Shown: piece by piece, positions 51,089 to 60,638 of the stretch
Numbering within the stretch: position 1 is the first letter of the stretch
Layout of the letters: the number at the start of each line of letters is the position of its first letter
Assembly: GCF_031458095.1 (NCBI RefSeq)
Contig: NZ_JAVDXU010000002.1
Span: 620,001 to 684,000, forward strand
Direction of reading: 5' to 3'
DNA from: Pelomonas saccharophila_A
GTDB taxonomy: Bacteria > Pseudomonadota > Gammaproteobacteria > Burkholderiales > Burkholderiaceae_C
Length of the DNA stretch: 64,000 bases
The notes under the pieces: generated by a model
What the model was told of the DNA's origin: nothing
Seen by the model: only the letters and a program-made list of their open reading frames with translations
Database searches by the model: none
Program-made: the position numbers and the translations under genes

Positions 51089-51580
51089 ATGAAGACCCTC
51101 CGCGACCTCATGACCCCGCCGCCCCATATCCAGGGCCGCGTCGAAGCCATCGTCGTGCGCGCCACGCCGCGCGAACGGGCCCGCCTCGTCGAGCAGACGA
51201 CGGCGCTGGCCGGCATTGGCCTGGCCGACGACCGCCTCGGCCAGCGCGGCGAGGCCGAGCTGTCGACGCGCCAGGTCACGCTGATCCAGCAGGAACACCT
51301 GCCACTGATCGCCGCGTTCGCGCGCAGCGCCCCCATTGACCCGGTCGACTTGCGCCGCAACCTCGTCATCTCCGGCATCAACCTGCTGACGCTGAAGAAC
51401 GCCAAGGTGCGCGTCGGCGCGGCCCTGATCGAGATCGTCGGCCCCTGCGCGCCCTGCTCGCGCATGGAGGAGGTCATCGGTCCGGGCGGCTACGCGGCGA
51501 TGCGCGGCCATGGGGGCATGACGGCGCGCATCCTGGAGGGCGGCGCCATCCGCGTCGGAGATATGTTGAGCGTGGCTTGA
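51089..51580 (+). CDS. MOSC domain protein
   Basis: A 163-aa MOSC (molybdenum cofactor sulfurase C-terminal) domain protein. VRATPRERARLVEQTTALAGIGLADDR, VDLRRNLVISGINL and GPCAPCSRMEE, with the conserved Cys proposed to carry sulfur, are typical of small stand-alone bacterial members. They may transfer sulfur or act in molybdenum-cofactor metabolism; the substrate is unknown. It diverges from the HExxH gene. Confidence 0.87.
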   Translation: MKTLRDLMTPPPHIQGRVEAIVVRATPRERARLVEQTTALAGIGLADDRLGQRGEAELSTRQVTLIQQEHLPLIAAFARSAPIDPVDLRRNLVISGINLLTLKNAKVRVGAALIEIVGPCAPCSRMEEVIGPGGYAAMRGHGGMTARILEGGAIRVGDMLSVA

Positions 51581-51585
51581 CCGTT

Positions 51586-53901
51586 CTAGAGCTGCACCCG
51601 GTACAGGGTCGTCGGGTAGCCCGCGGTGAAATAGAGCCAGCCTTCGGCGATGGCGGCGCTGTCGAAATCGCCGACGCTGTGCACCAGCCGTTCGCCCTTG
51701 GCGGGCGTCCATACGTACAGGCGGCTCCCAGCCGAATAGGCTGCGGCGCCGCCACCGACGGCGAGCACCACGGCGCCCAGTTCGGTCCGCAGCGTCGTCG
51801 TCGCGCCATCATGCCAGGCCTTGATCGCGAAGGTCCTGCCGCCCAGGGCTTCGCTCCACACCAGCAGGTCATCGGCCCACTGGGGCGCGCCGGACAGCGA
51901 CGAGGACAGCCGCGTTGACGGGCCGCTGCCGTCCGCGGGCGCCAGCCACAACTCGCTCGGCTGGGTGTTGGCCAGGGCGGCCACGCCCCAGGCGACACGC
52001 CTGCCATCGGTCACCGGCAGGCTCGCGATGCTGCCCTCGGCGGAGATGCGGCGGTGCGTGTGGCTGGCCTCGTCGTAGACATACACCGCCGAGGCCTTGA
52101 CCCCGTCCACCAGGCTGCGCTGCACGGCCGCATAGGCCGCAACGACCTTGCCGCCCGTGCCCAGCCCGAGGGAAAGACCGGCGCCCTCGTTCTCCAGGAC
52201 TGTCATGGCGCCGCCGCTCAAGGGGATGGCCACCGGCGCCGGGGTTGCCAGGTTGGAAAGCCACAGCGTCGATTGCCCGCCCACGTCCTGCAGCCAGCCG
52301 GCCAGGGTGCCCGCCGCCGAGAACGCGCCGGCATTGCCATTGGAGACCGCCTGCCGCGAGCCGTCAGCCTGCCAGGCGTAGACGGTGGTGCCACCGCCCA
52401 CGGCCCGAGCCAGCCAGCGGTTGCCGGCGAACTTCCATTGGCCTTCGCTGGTGGAGATGGCCGTCGGCAGCACGACGCCCGCCGGCATGGCGCCAGGGAC
52501 GACCCATTCCGCCGTGAAGTTGTTGTCGAGCAGCACGCCACCGGCGCCGGACGCCGTCAGGAAGCCCTTGAAGGGCAGATCCCTGACCCGCTCATAGGCC
52601 ATGGCCGGCCTGGCCTGCCACAACACGGCTGCCGAGGCGGTGGCGATGCCGCCCGACTTGACCGTGGGAAAACCGGTGGCGGAGATGTCGTAGCGACCAT
52701 CGGGCAGGCCGGTCATGTCGATGTCGGCGCTGAAAGGGCCGTAGCCACTGCGCTCCAGCAGCACGCGCTCGCTGAGGTCGGGGTAGCGCAGCAGCACCTT
52801 GAGAGTGCCCGAGTAGCTGGGATCACCCGTCATCTCGCCACGCACGTCGACCTTGCCCGTCGTGAAGCGGCTCTGCAACGGGCTGGTCAGCGTGACCTTC
52901 AACGGCGCCGCCTTGACCATGCGGCCCGTCACCAGAGCCCGCTGGCCATTCGCGTCGGCCAGCGCCACCTGCAGCACATGCGGGCCCACTTCGTAGTCAA
53001 AGCCAGGGAAATCGAAGAGAAAGGCCTGCACGCAGGCGCTGCCGACGGTGACGACGTGGCAGCTCGTCTTGTCCAGCATGCCGACGGGCTTGCCGTCGAC
53101 GCTCAGGCTGGCCGATACCAGCGGTGCGCCGGACCGGCTGGATGGGATCACGTAGACCGTGATCCGCGCCGCGTCATTGCCGATGTTGCTGACAAAGCTG
53201 GCCCAGAGGTCCTGGTTGCGAACGGCCACGGTGCGCTCGAGCTCGACAAAGCTGCCCGGCGCGTACTGCAACTGCAGCTTGACCTGGTAGTCGCCTTCGG
53301 CCTCAGTGCCGGCACTCCATGAGGTCTCGAACTTCGGGCCGGCCGTGGAGACCGGACCGACCTGGGAGTAGGGCTGGTTGGTGGTGAAGCGCGCCGAGAC
53401 GGCCCCGGCGGGCGCCCCCGCGACGCTGAGCTTCACATTGCCCCTGACCGGCTCGGGCTGGTCCAGCGCGATGGCGGTGGCCGCCATCTCGGGCGGCACG
53501 CCCAGCTTCAGCTCCGCCGCGCCCGAGAGGGCCTTCAGGGCAACCTCCCGGCCGTCGGCCAGCAAGGCCACCACGCGGTAGGACGTGGGCTGCGCATCCA
53601 GCGGGCCCGTCCAGGTGTTGGGCGCGCCGAACAGCGAGCCGCCCGGCGTGCTCGGCAGCGTCGCGACGGGCGCCCAGGCGTTGTTGACCGACTTGTCGAC
53701 CCGGAACCCCGTCTCGCCCTCCACCCAGTCCGTCCAGCGCAATTCGGCCTTCCGGGTGGCCGGCGTCGAGTAGGCCTGCAACTCGGCGAGCGACGCCGCC
53801 TTGACGACCGAGTCCGGCACCGGCGCCGGCCCGTTGTCTCCACTCCCACCGCCGCAGGCCACCAAAGCCAGGCCCAAGGCGCAGGCCAACCATTGCTTCA
53901 T
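51586..53901 (-). CDS. Large lipoprotein of unknown function
   Basis: A 771-aa protein starting MKQWLACALGLALVACGGGSGD, a lipoprotein signal with lipobox LVAC (about 14-17). The N-terminal half contains Ig/fibronectin-like beta segments, for example VKLSVAGAPAGAVSARFT and YQVKLQLQYAPGSFVELERTV. The C-terminal part (about 480-771) repeats short WLA/LYVW-type blades (TVYAWQADGSRQ, LWLSNLAT, LWLAPADGS, LYVWTPAKG), suggesting a beta-propeller. GGGGGAAGA precedes the ATG. No function can be assigned; outer-membrane or periplasmic binding is likely. Confidence 0.75.
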   Translation of the reverse strand: MKQWLACALGLALVACGGGSGDNGPAPVPDSVVKAASLAELQAYSTPATRKAELRWTDWVEGETGFRVDKSVNNAWAPVATLPSTPGGSLFGAPNTWTGPLDAQPTSYRVVALLADGREVALKALSGAAELKLGVPPEMAATAIALDQPEPVRGNVKLSVAGAPAGAVSARFTTNQPYSQVGPVSTAGPKFETSWSAGTEAEGDYQVKLQLQYAPGSFVELERTVAVRNQDLWASFVSNIGNDAARITVYVIPSSRSGAPLVSASLSVDGKPVGMLDKTSCHVVTVGSACVQAFLFDFPGFDYEVGPHVLQVALADANGQRALVTGRMVKAAPLKVTLTSPLQSRFTTGKVDVRGEMTGDPSYSGTLKVLLRYPDLSERVLLERSGYGPFSADIDMTGLPDGRYDISATGFPTVKSGGIATASAAVLWQARPAMAYERVRDLPFKGFLTASGAGGVLLDNNFTAEWVVPGAMPAGVVLPTAISTSEGQWKFAGNRWLARAVGGGTTVYAWQADGSRQAVSNGNAGAFSAAGTLAGWLQDVGGQSTLWLSNLATPAPVAIPLSGGAMTVLENEGAGLSLGLGTGGKVVAAYAAVQRSLVDGVKASAVYVYDEASHTHRRISAEGSIASLPVTDGRRVAWGVAALANTQPSELWLAPADGSGPSTRLSSSLSGAPQWADDLLVWSEALGGRTFAIKAWHDGATTTLRTELGAVVLAVGGGAAAYSAGSRLYVWTPAKGERLVHSVGDFDSAAIAEGWLYFTAGYPTTLYRVQL

Positions 53902-53995
53902 TCTTCCCCCTGCATACCGCTTGAACGCGGCGTTTGCAGGCAGCTTAGCGCGGCCGCATGACGGCCCCGGCCCGTTCAAGTCCCATGGTGAAGCT

Positions 53996-55456
53996 TCACA
54001 CGCCGCCACCCGCGGTCATCCGCGTGCGCGCCCTCTCCACCGCCGCCTGGGCGCTGGTGGCCGCACTCAACTGCTGCTGCAGGAAGCTCGCCAGCCGCGG
54101 CTGCTGGCTGAAGGCGACATTGAAGCGGATATGCGGATCGTGCGCACCGTCTGCCGCGAAGGTGGCGCCGCGCACCAGCAGGATGCCGTTGCGAAAGGCC
54201 TCCTTCACGACGCTGTCCACGTCCACACCCGCCGGCAGCGCGCCCCACAGGAAGAGGCCGCCCTCGCCCGGGTGCTCCAGCAGCACGCCGGCCTGGCGCA
54301 GCTGCTGGGTGGCCTGGCCACGCGCCACGGCCAGGCGCTGCTGCAGGCGGTCCAGGTGCTTGCGCCAGCGGCCGGCGGCCAGCACTTCCAGCAGCACGAA
54401 CTCATTGAGGGCCGAGGTCGTCAGCACCGAGATGATCTTCTCGCGCATCAAGGCCTTCAGCAGCGCCGGCTCGGCGGCCAGATAGCCCAGGCGCAGGGCC
54501 GGACTCATGGCCTTGCAGACGCTGGAGTAGTAGATGACGCGCTCCAGACCCGAGAGCTGAGCCAGGCGGGTCGGCGCGCCGGGGTGGAAATGACCCTGCA
54601 CATCGTCCTCGGCGATGAGGAAGTCGTGGCGCTGGGCCAGCATCAGCACGCGATGCAGATTGGCCGCCGTGCTGCCCCAGCCGGTGGGGTTGTGCAGCAC
54701 GCTCTGGATGAAGAGCAGGCGCGGCCGATGCCGCGTGCAGGCCGCGTCCAGCGCCTCCAGATCGATGCCATCGGGCCGCCGCGGGATGGGCACGATGTTG
54801 ACGCCGGCTTGGCGCAGGCGGTCGAAGAGCAGGAAATAACCCGGCGTCTCGACGGCCACCGAGTCACCCGGGCGCAGGAAGGCGCGGCAGATCAGGTCGA
54901 TGGCCTGGGTGCCGCCATAGGTCGTCAGGATGCGGCCGGCGTCCACCGCCATGCCCTGGCTGCGCAGCAGGGTGGCGATGCGCTCGCGCAGCTCGGGCAG
55001 GCCCTGGGGCGGGCAGCGCGAGGCCATGCCCGCATGGGCCCGCGCCAGGCCGCGCTGCACGGCGGCGGCCGGGATGGCCTCCTCCAGCCAGGTCGCCGGC
55101 AGGGCGCCGCTGCTGGCCAGCAGCACGCCGGAGCGCTGGTCATTGGCCTGCTGGGCCAGCCAGACGGCCTCCTGCTCCTCGCCGGCCTCGACACGGGCCG
55201 CATCGGGCATGACGTCAGGCGGCCCCTCGGCGACAAAGAAGCCGGCCGTGCCGCGCGAATCGATGACGCCGGCGGCCACCAGGCGGTCGTAGGCGACAAC
55301 GACGGTATTGGGGCTGACGCCCAGTCTCGATGCCAGCTGGCGGATGGAGTTCAGCCGCGCGCCGGGCGGCAGCTGGGCGCTGTGGATCAAGGCCTGCAGG
55401 CGCAGCTCGATCTGCTCGGCCAGCGGGATGGAGGAGTCGCGGTCCAGGGAGAACAT
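53996..55456 (-). CDS. MocR-type GntR/aminotransferase fusion regulator
   Basis: A 486-aa regulator. An N-terminal GntR winged helix (about 5-75) with PLAEQIELRLQALIHSAQLPPGARLNSIRQLA is fused to a class I aminotransferase-like domain (about 110-460), with LTTYGGTQAIDLICRAFLRPGD, VLHNPTGWG and the PLP lysine in SSVCKAMSPALRLGYL. MocR proteins use PLP to sense amino acids or vitamin B6. Its ATG overlaps the stop of lysE (TGATG), so it is co-translated with the exporter it probably controls. Confidence 0.9.
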   Translation of the reverse strand: MFSLDRDSSIPLAEQIELRLQALIHSAQLPPGARLNSIRQLASRLGVSPNTVVVAYDRLVAAGVIDSRGTAGFFVAEGPPDVMPDAARVEAGEEQEAVWLAQQANDQRSGVLLASSGALPATWLEEAIPAAAVQRGLARAHAGMASRCPPQGLPELRERIATLLRSQGMAVDAGRILTTYGGTQAIDLICRAFLRPGDSVAVETPGYFLLFDRLRQAGVNIVPIPRRPDGIDLEALDAACTRHRPRLLFIQSVLHNPTGWGSTAANLHRVLMLAQRHDFLIAEDDVQGHFHPGAPTRLAQLSGLERVIYYSSVCKAMSPALRLGYLAAEPALLKALMREKIISVLTTSALNEFVLLEVLAAGRWRKHLDRLQQRLAVARGQATQQLRQAGVLLEHPGEGGLFLWGALPAGVDVDSVVKEAFRNGILLVRGATFAADGAHDPHIRFNVAFSQQPRLASFLQQQLSAATSAQAAVERARTRMTAGGGV

Positions 55457-56040
55457 CAGCGCAGCAAAAGGAGAGCGAGCAAGGCGAGGGAGACGGCCAT
55501 CATCGTATTGAACACCCGCCGCCTGGCCGGGCTCGACAGGAAGCGGCCGATGCCCACGCCGAACAGGGCCCACATCGAGATGCAGGGGAAGCCGATGACG
55601 GCGCCGACGGCGCTGACGAACAGGGCGCCCGAGGCCACGCTCCATTGCGTCGGCATGAAGACCGACGCGATCGTCACCGCCTTCACCCAGCTCTTGGGGT
55701 TCACGGCCTGGAAGAGGGCCGCCTGCGAGAACTTCAGGCGCTCAGGCGGCCGGTCGCTCGCTGCGGGCGCCACGGCCAGCTTCCACGCCAGCCACAGCAT
55801 GTAGAGGGTGCCGGCCAGCTTCAGCGCCTCATGCAGCACGGGCCAGGCGACGAACAGCGCCCCCAGACCCATGCAGGTGACAAAGGTCTGCACCGCGCCG
55901 CCAGTATTGATGCCCAGGATGGCCGGCAGCGTGCGCCGGTAGCCGTAGTGGGCGCCATTGGCCACCAGCATCATGTTGTTGGGCCCGGGCGTGCCGGACA
56001 TCAGGGCGCAATAGGCCAGCAGGGGCAGCATCTCGTTCAT
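55456..56040 (-). CDS. LysE family amino-acid exporter
   Basis: A 194-aa inner-membrane protein with six predicted helices: MNEMLPLLAYCALMSGTPGPNNMMLVANGAHYGYRRTLPAILG contains the LysE/RhtB TPGPNN signature, and FQAVNPKSWVKAVTI is the second conserved block. It exports amino acids or related compounds. An alternative start at 56067 adds nine residues. It is upstream of and overlaps the MocR regulator. Confidence 0.9.
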   Translation of the reverse strand: MNEMLPLLAYCALMSGTPGPNNMMLVANGAHYGYRRTLPAILGINTGGAVQTFVTCMGLGALFVAWPVLHEALKLAGTLYMLWLAWKLAVAPAASDRPPERLKFSQAALFQAVNPKSWVKAVTIASVFMPTQWSVASGALFVSAVGAVIGFPCISMWALFGVGIGRFLSSPARRRVFNTMMAVSLALLALLLLR

Positions 56041-56136
56041 GCCGCGATTGCAGCGGCTGACCGCCATGGCGTGAAGCTACAGCCTGGGGCGCCGCGCGGC
56101 GCGCTGTATCAGCGTGCGGACCGACACAATGGCCGC

Positions 56137-57345
56137 ATGACCGCCTCCCTTCGCCGCAGCCTCTGCGCCATCGCTGCCCTGCTGGGCATCCCCGCCTGGG
56201 CGGAGCCGCCCGCCTACCGCACCCAGGGCCAGTGCGACGGCCTACCCGCCATCACCTCGCTGCAGGTCGCGCCCGAGTTCTGCCTGGCGCTGGCCGCCTC
56301 CAACCTGGGTCGCCCGCGCGGCGTGCTGGCCCTCGGCCCCAACCGCCTGCTCGTCACCGACATGGGCAACTGGAACCCCGGCCGCGGCCGCCTGCTGGAG
56401 CTGAACCGCGAGCCCGGCAAGCCCTTCAAGGTGACGGTGCTGCTCAAGGGGCTGGACCGGCCGCACGGCCTGCGCAAGGACTCCGCCGGTCGCATCATGC
56501 TGGCAGAGACTCACCGCATCAGCCTGGTCGAGCTGAACCCCGCAAAACTGAGCCCCTTCATCACCGAGCTGCCGGCCCAGGGCCGCCACCCGCTGAAATC
56601 CTTCGTCGTCAATGCGGCCGGCGAGCTCTTCGTCAACGTCGGCTCGCCAAGCGACCACTGCGAGGCCTTCGACGGCGTCGAGGCCGGCACCGACAAGGGC
56701 TGCCCGCAGACCGGTGGCAAGGCGCCCTGGGCGGCAGTCTGGAAGTACACGCCCAAGAACGCCACCGCCTGGGAGGGTCGGCCCTTGGCCTGGGGCCTGC
56801 GCAACTCCGTCGGTCTGGCCATCCACCCCGAAACCGGCGAGCTCTGGCAGGCCGAGAACAGCCGCGACACGCTGGCCGGCGACCAATACGACAAGGGCTC
56901 GCCGCCCGACGAACTCAACCGCGTCGAAGCCGGCAGGCACCATGGCTGGCCGCACTGCACCGGCAACGACGTGCTGGACAAGAGCTACGGCGCCAAGAGC
57001 TGCCAGGACTTCACCGCGCCGGCCAGGCTGATCCCGGCCCATGCCGCACCGCTGGGCATGCTGTTCTACAAGAACGCCGGGCCGGCCAAATGGCAGGGCA
57101 GCCTCGTGATGGCCTGGCACGGCTACCAGCCCAGCGGCCACCGCCTGATGGCCTGGCGCTTCGACGACAACAAGCACCAACCCGCGGGCGAGGCGCTGCC
57201 GCTGATCGACGGCTGGGATGCGCTGAAGGGCAAGCACCCCATGGGCGCACCCACCGACGTCGACCAGGACGAGCAGGGGCGGCTGTGGATCACCGAGGAC
57301 CGCAACGGCGACCTGCTGTTGCTCGCGCCACGGACCGGCAAGTAG
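56137..57345 (+). CDS. PQQ-dependent sugar (sorbosone) dehydrogenase-like exported protein
   Basis: A 402-aa exported protein: signal peptide about 1-22 (AWA), then a six-bladed beta-propeller of the GDH/sorbosone dehydrogenase (L-sorbosone/PQQ) family. RPRGVLALGPNRLLVTDMGNWNPGRGRLLEL, LRNSVGLAIHPETGELWQAENSRDTL and the loop PPDELNRVEAGRHHGWPHCTGN fit. True PQQ binding cannot be confirmed. It is 3 bp before the next gene, so the two are probably co-expressed. Confidence 0.8.
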   Translation: MTASLRRSLCAIAALLGIPAWAEPPAYRTQGQCDGLPAITSLQVAPEFCLALAASNLGRPRGVLALGPNRLLVTDMGNWNPGRGRLLELNREPGKPFKVTVLLKGLDRPHGLRKDSAGRIMLAETHRISLVELNPAKLSPFITELPAQGRHPLKSFVVNAAGELFVNVGSPSDHCEAFDGVEAGTDKGCPQTGGKAPWAAVWKYTPKNATAWEGRPLAWGLRNSVGLAIHPETGELWQAENSRDTLAGDQYDKGSPPDELNRVEAGRHHGWPHCTGNDVLDKSYGAKSCQDFTAPARLIPAHAAPLGMLFYKNAGPAKWQGSLVMAWHGYQPSGHRLMAWRFDDNKHQPAGEALPLIDGWDALKGKHPMGAPTDVDQDEQGRLWITEDRNGDLLLLAPRTGK

Positions 57346-57348
57346 ACC

Positions 57349-58560
57349 GTGGACTCGCTGATCTCCGCCGCCGCCCGCGCCTTGGCCGCCGGGGATGCGT
57401 TGGCGGCGCTCAAGCGCGTGGCCCTGCGTGAGGACCCACCGGCCCTGGCCCTGCGCGGCATCGCCATGGCCCAGCTCGGCGAGCTGGCGCGCGCCCGCGA
57501 GCTGCTCAAGCGCGCGGCCCAGGGCTTCGGCCCCCATGAGGCGTTGGCGCGGGCGCGCTGCGTCGTCGCGGAAGCCGAGGTCGCCCTGGCCCTGCGCGAC
57601 CTCGGCGCTTCGCCGCGGTCGCTGGAAGCCGCCATGGCCACGCTGGAAGCGCGTGGTGACCGCAGCAATGCCCTGCAGGCCCGGTTGATTGCGGCGCGCC
57701 GGCAGCTGCTGCTCGGTCGCCTCGATGAGGCCGCAGCCCTGCTCGCGCCGCTGGACGGCCAAGCCCTGCCGCCCCTGCCCGCCGCCGTCGCGGCCCTGGC
57801 CACGGCCGAGCTGGCACTTCGATCGCTGCGCCTGGCCGACGTGCGCACCGCTCTCGCACGTGCACAAGAAGCGGCCCTGCGCAGTGGTGTGCCGGCCCTG
57901 CAGGCCGAAGTCGACGAAGCCGCCGCCACGCTGGAGCGCACCGCCGCGCGCCGGCTGGTCGATGGCGAATGGCAGCCGCTGCGCCTGCAGGACGTGGCCG
58001 CGCTGATGGACTCGGGCAGCCTGGTCGTCGACGCCTGCCGCCATCGCCTGCGCGCCGGGGCGTGGACGCTGGACCTGGCGCGCCGCCCCATCCTGTTCAC
58101 GCTGCTGCGCACCCTGGCCGAAGCGGCACCGGGCGAGGCCGAGCGCGACGCACTGATCGCCCGTGCATTTCGCATCCGCGAGGCCGACGAGACCCACCGG
58201 GCGCGGCTGCGCGTCGAGATCGGCCGGCTGCGCGCCCTCATCAAGCCCGTCGCCGGCATCGAGGCCACCGCGCGCGGCTTTGCGCTGCGCGCACCCGGTG
58301 TGGCGGTGCTCGCCCCACCCATGGAAGGCGAGGCCAGCGAACTGCTGGCCCTGCTGGCCGACGGCGCGGCCTGGTCCACCTCAGCCCTGGCGCTCGCGCT
58401 GGGCGAAAGCCAGCGCAATGTGCAGCGCGAACTGGCCGAGCTGGAGGCTCTGGGGCGCGTGCGCGCCATCGGCCAGACGCGGGCGCGGCGCTGGCTGGCA
58501 CCACCGCTGACCGGATTCACGACGATCTTGTTACTCCCCGCCGCGCTGCCGCTTGGCTAA
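57349..58560 (+). CDS. Regulator with two winged-helix domains
   Basis: A 403-aa protein beginning with GTG 57349. Residues about 1-200 are a helical, TPR-like region. About 225-315 resembles an OmpR/SARP-type winged helix (AWTLDLARRPILFTLLRTLAE, then AFRIREADETHRARLRVEIGRLRALI). About 330-390 is a MarR/ArsR-like winged helix (ELLALLADGAAWSTSALALALGESQRNVQRELAELEALGRV). Its start is 3 bp after the dehydrogenase stop. It likely controls this operon or the following propeller gene; the ligand is unknown. Confidence 0.68.
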   Translation: MDSLISAAARALAAGDALAALKRVALREDPPALALRGIAMAQLGELARARELLKRAAQGFGPHEALARARCVVAEAEVALALRDLGASPRSLEAAMATLEARGDRSNALQARLIAARRQLLLGRLDEAAALLAPLDGQALPPLPAAVAALATAELALRSLRLADVRTALARAQEAALRSGVPALQAEVDEAAATLERTAARRLVDGEWQPLRLQDVAALMDSGSLVVDACRHRLRAGAWTLDLARRPILFTLLRTLAEAAPGEAERDALIARAFRIREADETHRARLRVEIGRLRALIKPVAGIEATARGFALRAPGVAVLAPPMEGEASELLALLADGAAWSTSALALALGESQRNVQRELAELEALGRVRAIGQTRARRWLAPPLTGFTTILLLPAALPLG

Positions 58561-58589
58561 GGTTGAGCCATCGCAAGGAGCACACCGCC

Positions 58590-59234
58590 ATGAGCATCGA
58601 ATCCCGTCCCGCAGAAATCGTCCGTGAATATGGTCCCTTCGAGGGCGTCGACAAGGTCGGCGGCGTGACCCATGACGGCCATTGCGTCTGGGCCGCGACC
58701 GGCCCGGCCCTGCTGGCTTTCGATCCGGTCAGCGGTGAGCCGCAGCGGCGCATAGACCGTCCGGCCGACGCCGGCACGGCCTTCGACGGCCACTATCTGT
58801 TCCAGATCACCGAGGCCCGCATCGACAAGATCGACCCGAGCAGCGGCGCGGTCGTCGCGTCCATTCCCGCGCCCGGCCAGGGCGGCGACTCGGGACTGGC
58901 CTGGGCCGAGGGCAGCCTGTGGGTGGGCCACTACCGCGAACGCAAGATCTACCAGATCGACCCGGCCACCGGTGCCATCCGCCGCACGATCGAGTCCAAC
59001 CGCTTCGTCACCGGCGTGACCTGGGTCGACGGCGAGCTCTGGCACGGCACCTGGGAGGAAGACGCCAGCGAGATCCGCCGCATCGACCCCGCCGACGGCA
59101 CCGTGCTGCAAAGCCTGCAGATGCCCGCCGGCACCAATGTCAGCGGCCTCGAATCCGACGGCGCCGACCTCTTCTACGCCGGCGGCGGCGGCACCGGCAA
59201 GGTCAGAGCTGTTCGCCGACCCAAGCGCGCCTAA
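58590..59234 (+). CDS. Beta-propeller protein (YncE/glutamine-cyclotransferase-like)
   Basis: A 214-aa cytoplasmic-looking propeller without a signal peptide. Repeats of about 40 residues, each ending in a D-P-x-(S/T)-G turn, are visible: LAFDPVSGEPQRRID, KIDPSSGAVVASI, QIDPATGAIRRTI, RIDPADGTVLQSLQM. AAGGAG precedes the ATG. Five blades are counted, one fewer than a closed six-bladed ring, so it may dimerise or be a partial propeller. It follows the double-winged-helix regulator by 29 bp. Confidence 0.7.
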   Translation: MSIESRPAEIVREYGPFEGVDKVGGVTHDGHCVWAATGPALLAFDPVSGEPQRRIDRPADAGTAFDGHYLFQITEARIDKIDPSSGAVVASIPAPGQGGDSGLAWAEGSLWVGHYRERKIYQIDPATGAIRRTIESNRFVTGVTWVDGELWHGTWEEDASEIRRIDPADGTVLQSLQMPAGTNVSGLESDGADLFYAGGGGTGKVRAVRRPKRA

Positions 59235-59319
59235 GCGCTGATTTCCCCCTGAGCAGACAACCACCCGGTCCCGGGTGGAGCCGCTGCATTGCCTTCACCA
59301 CCCCAAGGAGTTCCCCACC

Positions 59320-60081
59320 ATGAATGCCCCCGCCCCCCACCCCGTTGTCAGCCGCGACCGCTGGATCGCCGAACGCAAGGCCCTGCTGGCCCGCGAGAAG
59401 GAACTGACCCAGCAGCAGGACCGCATCGCCGCCGAGCGCCGCGCCCTGCCCTGGGTGCGTCTGGACGACGAGGCCTATGTCTTCGACACGCCCGCCGGCC
59501 CGCGCAAGCTCAGCGAGCTCTTCCAGGGCCGGCGCCAGCTGCTGGTGCAGCACTTCATGCTCGCCCCCGGCTGGGAGCAGGGCTGCAAGAGCTGCTCCTT
59601 CATGGCCGACCATCTCGACGGCATGGCGCCCCACCTGGCCCAGCGCGACATCACGCTGCTGGCCGTGTCGCGCGCGCCGCTGGCCGAGATCGAGGCCTTC
59701 AAGCGCCGCATGGGCTGGCAGTTCGCCTGGGCCTCGTCCCACGGCAACGACTTCAACCGCGACTTCCACGTCAGCTTCACGCCGGCCGACCGCGTCGACG
59801 GCGCCGTCTATTACAACTTCCACATGACGCCCTTCCCGAACGAGGAGGCGCCCGGCATCAGCATCTTCTGCAAGGACGAGGCCGGCCAGGTCTTCCACAC
59901 CTACTCGACCTTCGGCCGCGGCGTGGAAGTGATGATGGGGACCTACAACCTCATCGACCTGACGCCCAAGGGCCGCGACGAGGGGGCCTTGAGCTACACG
60001 ATGGAGTGGGTGCGCCACCACGACCGCTACGAGTCGGCCGCACCCGCACCGGCGGCCTGCTGCGGCGGCGCCAAGGCCTGA
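59320..60081 (+). CDS. DUF899 thioredoxin-like protein
   Basis: A 253-aa protein of the DUF899 family: VSRDRWIAERKALLAREKELTQQQDRIAAERRALPWV at the start, APGWEQGCKSCSFMADHLDG with the CxxC pair near residue 92, and ERRMGW/FAWASSHGNDFNRDFHVSF blocks. The fold is thioredoxin-like; the biochemical role is unknown. AAGGAG lies 9 nt before the ATG. It is followed 5 bp later by a membrane protein gene. Confidence 0.88.
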   Translation: MNAPAPHPVVSRDRWIAERKALLAREKELTQQQDRIAAERRALPWVRLDDEAYVFDTPAGPRKLSELFQGRRQLLVQHFMLAPGWEQGCKSCSFMADHLDGMAPHLAQRDITLLAVSRAPLAEIEAFKRRMGWQFAWASSHGNDFNRDFHVSFTPADRVDGAVYYNFHMTPFPNEEAPGISIFCKDEAGQVFHTYSTFGRGVEVMMGTYNLIDLTPKGRDEGALSYTMEWVRHHDRYESAAPAPAACCGGAKA

Positions 60082-60086
60082 ACGTC

Positions 60087-60638
60087 ATGAGCATCTGGCC
60101 CTGGCTCGCCCTGGCAGGTGCTGGCGCATTGCACGGGCTCAACCCCGCCACCGGCTGGGGCCTCGCGGCCTGTTCGCGTGACGCGCGCTCGGCCCTGCTG
60201 CCGATCGCGCTCGGGCATGCGGCGGCCGTCGGCGGCGTGGCGCTGCTGGTGGCCTTCGGCGGCTCCATGAGTGCCGGGCAATGGGGCTGCGGCGCCCTGT
60301 TGCTGCTCGCGCTGGTGCTGCGACACGCCAAGACCGGCCTGGCCCTGTGGTCCTGCCTGGTGGCCAGCGCCCATGGCAGCGGCATGATGCTGGTGCCGGC
60401 CCTGGTGCCGATCTGCCTGAGCGCCTCGCCAGCGCGCGAGATCACGGCCTCGGGTTCCGTGCTGCTGGCGCTGGCCGCCGTGGCCGTGCACATGGCGGCC
60501 ATGCTGGCCGTGACGGCGGCCCTCGCCCTCGTGGGGAAAAGGTGGATTTCTATACTGGCCGCCCTTGCCCAACGCCTGCGCGGCGCCCGCCATGACCCAA
60601 GCACCCCTTCCCCCGTCAACGCCCGCGCCGGCCGATGA
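60087..60638 (+). CDS. Inner-membrane protein with histidine motifs, LysE/UreH-like
   Basis: A 183-aa protein with five or six hydrophobic helices. Intramembrane histidines recur: GALHGLNPATGW, IALGHAAAVGG, SAHGSGMMLV and VHMAAMLAV. GxLHGLNP resembles RcnA/UreH/NicO-type transporters (HxxxPGH), so metal export is possible but unproven. It follows DUF899 by 5 bp, a pairing that suggests joint function. Its last 47 bp overlap the start of the serine acetyltransferase gene. Confidence 0.65.
   Translation: MSIWPWLALAGAGALHGLNPATGWGLAACSRDARSALLPIALGHAAAVGGVALLVAFGGSMSAGQWGCGALLLLALVLRHAKTGLALWSCLVASAHGSGMMLVPALVPICLSASPAREITASGSVLLALAAVAVHMAAMLAVTAALALVGKRWISILAALAQRLRGARHDPSTPSPVNARAGR

Noticed and set aside
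50977..51712. Upstream extension of the HExxH protein
   Set aside because: It runs through the divergent MOSC gene. GTG 50977 with a ribosome site and signal peptide explains the gene.
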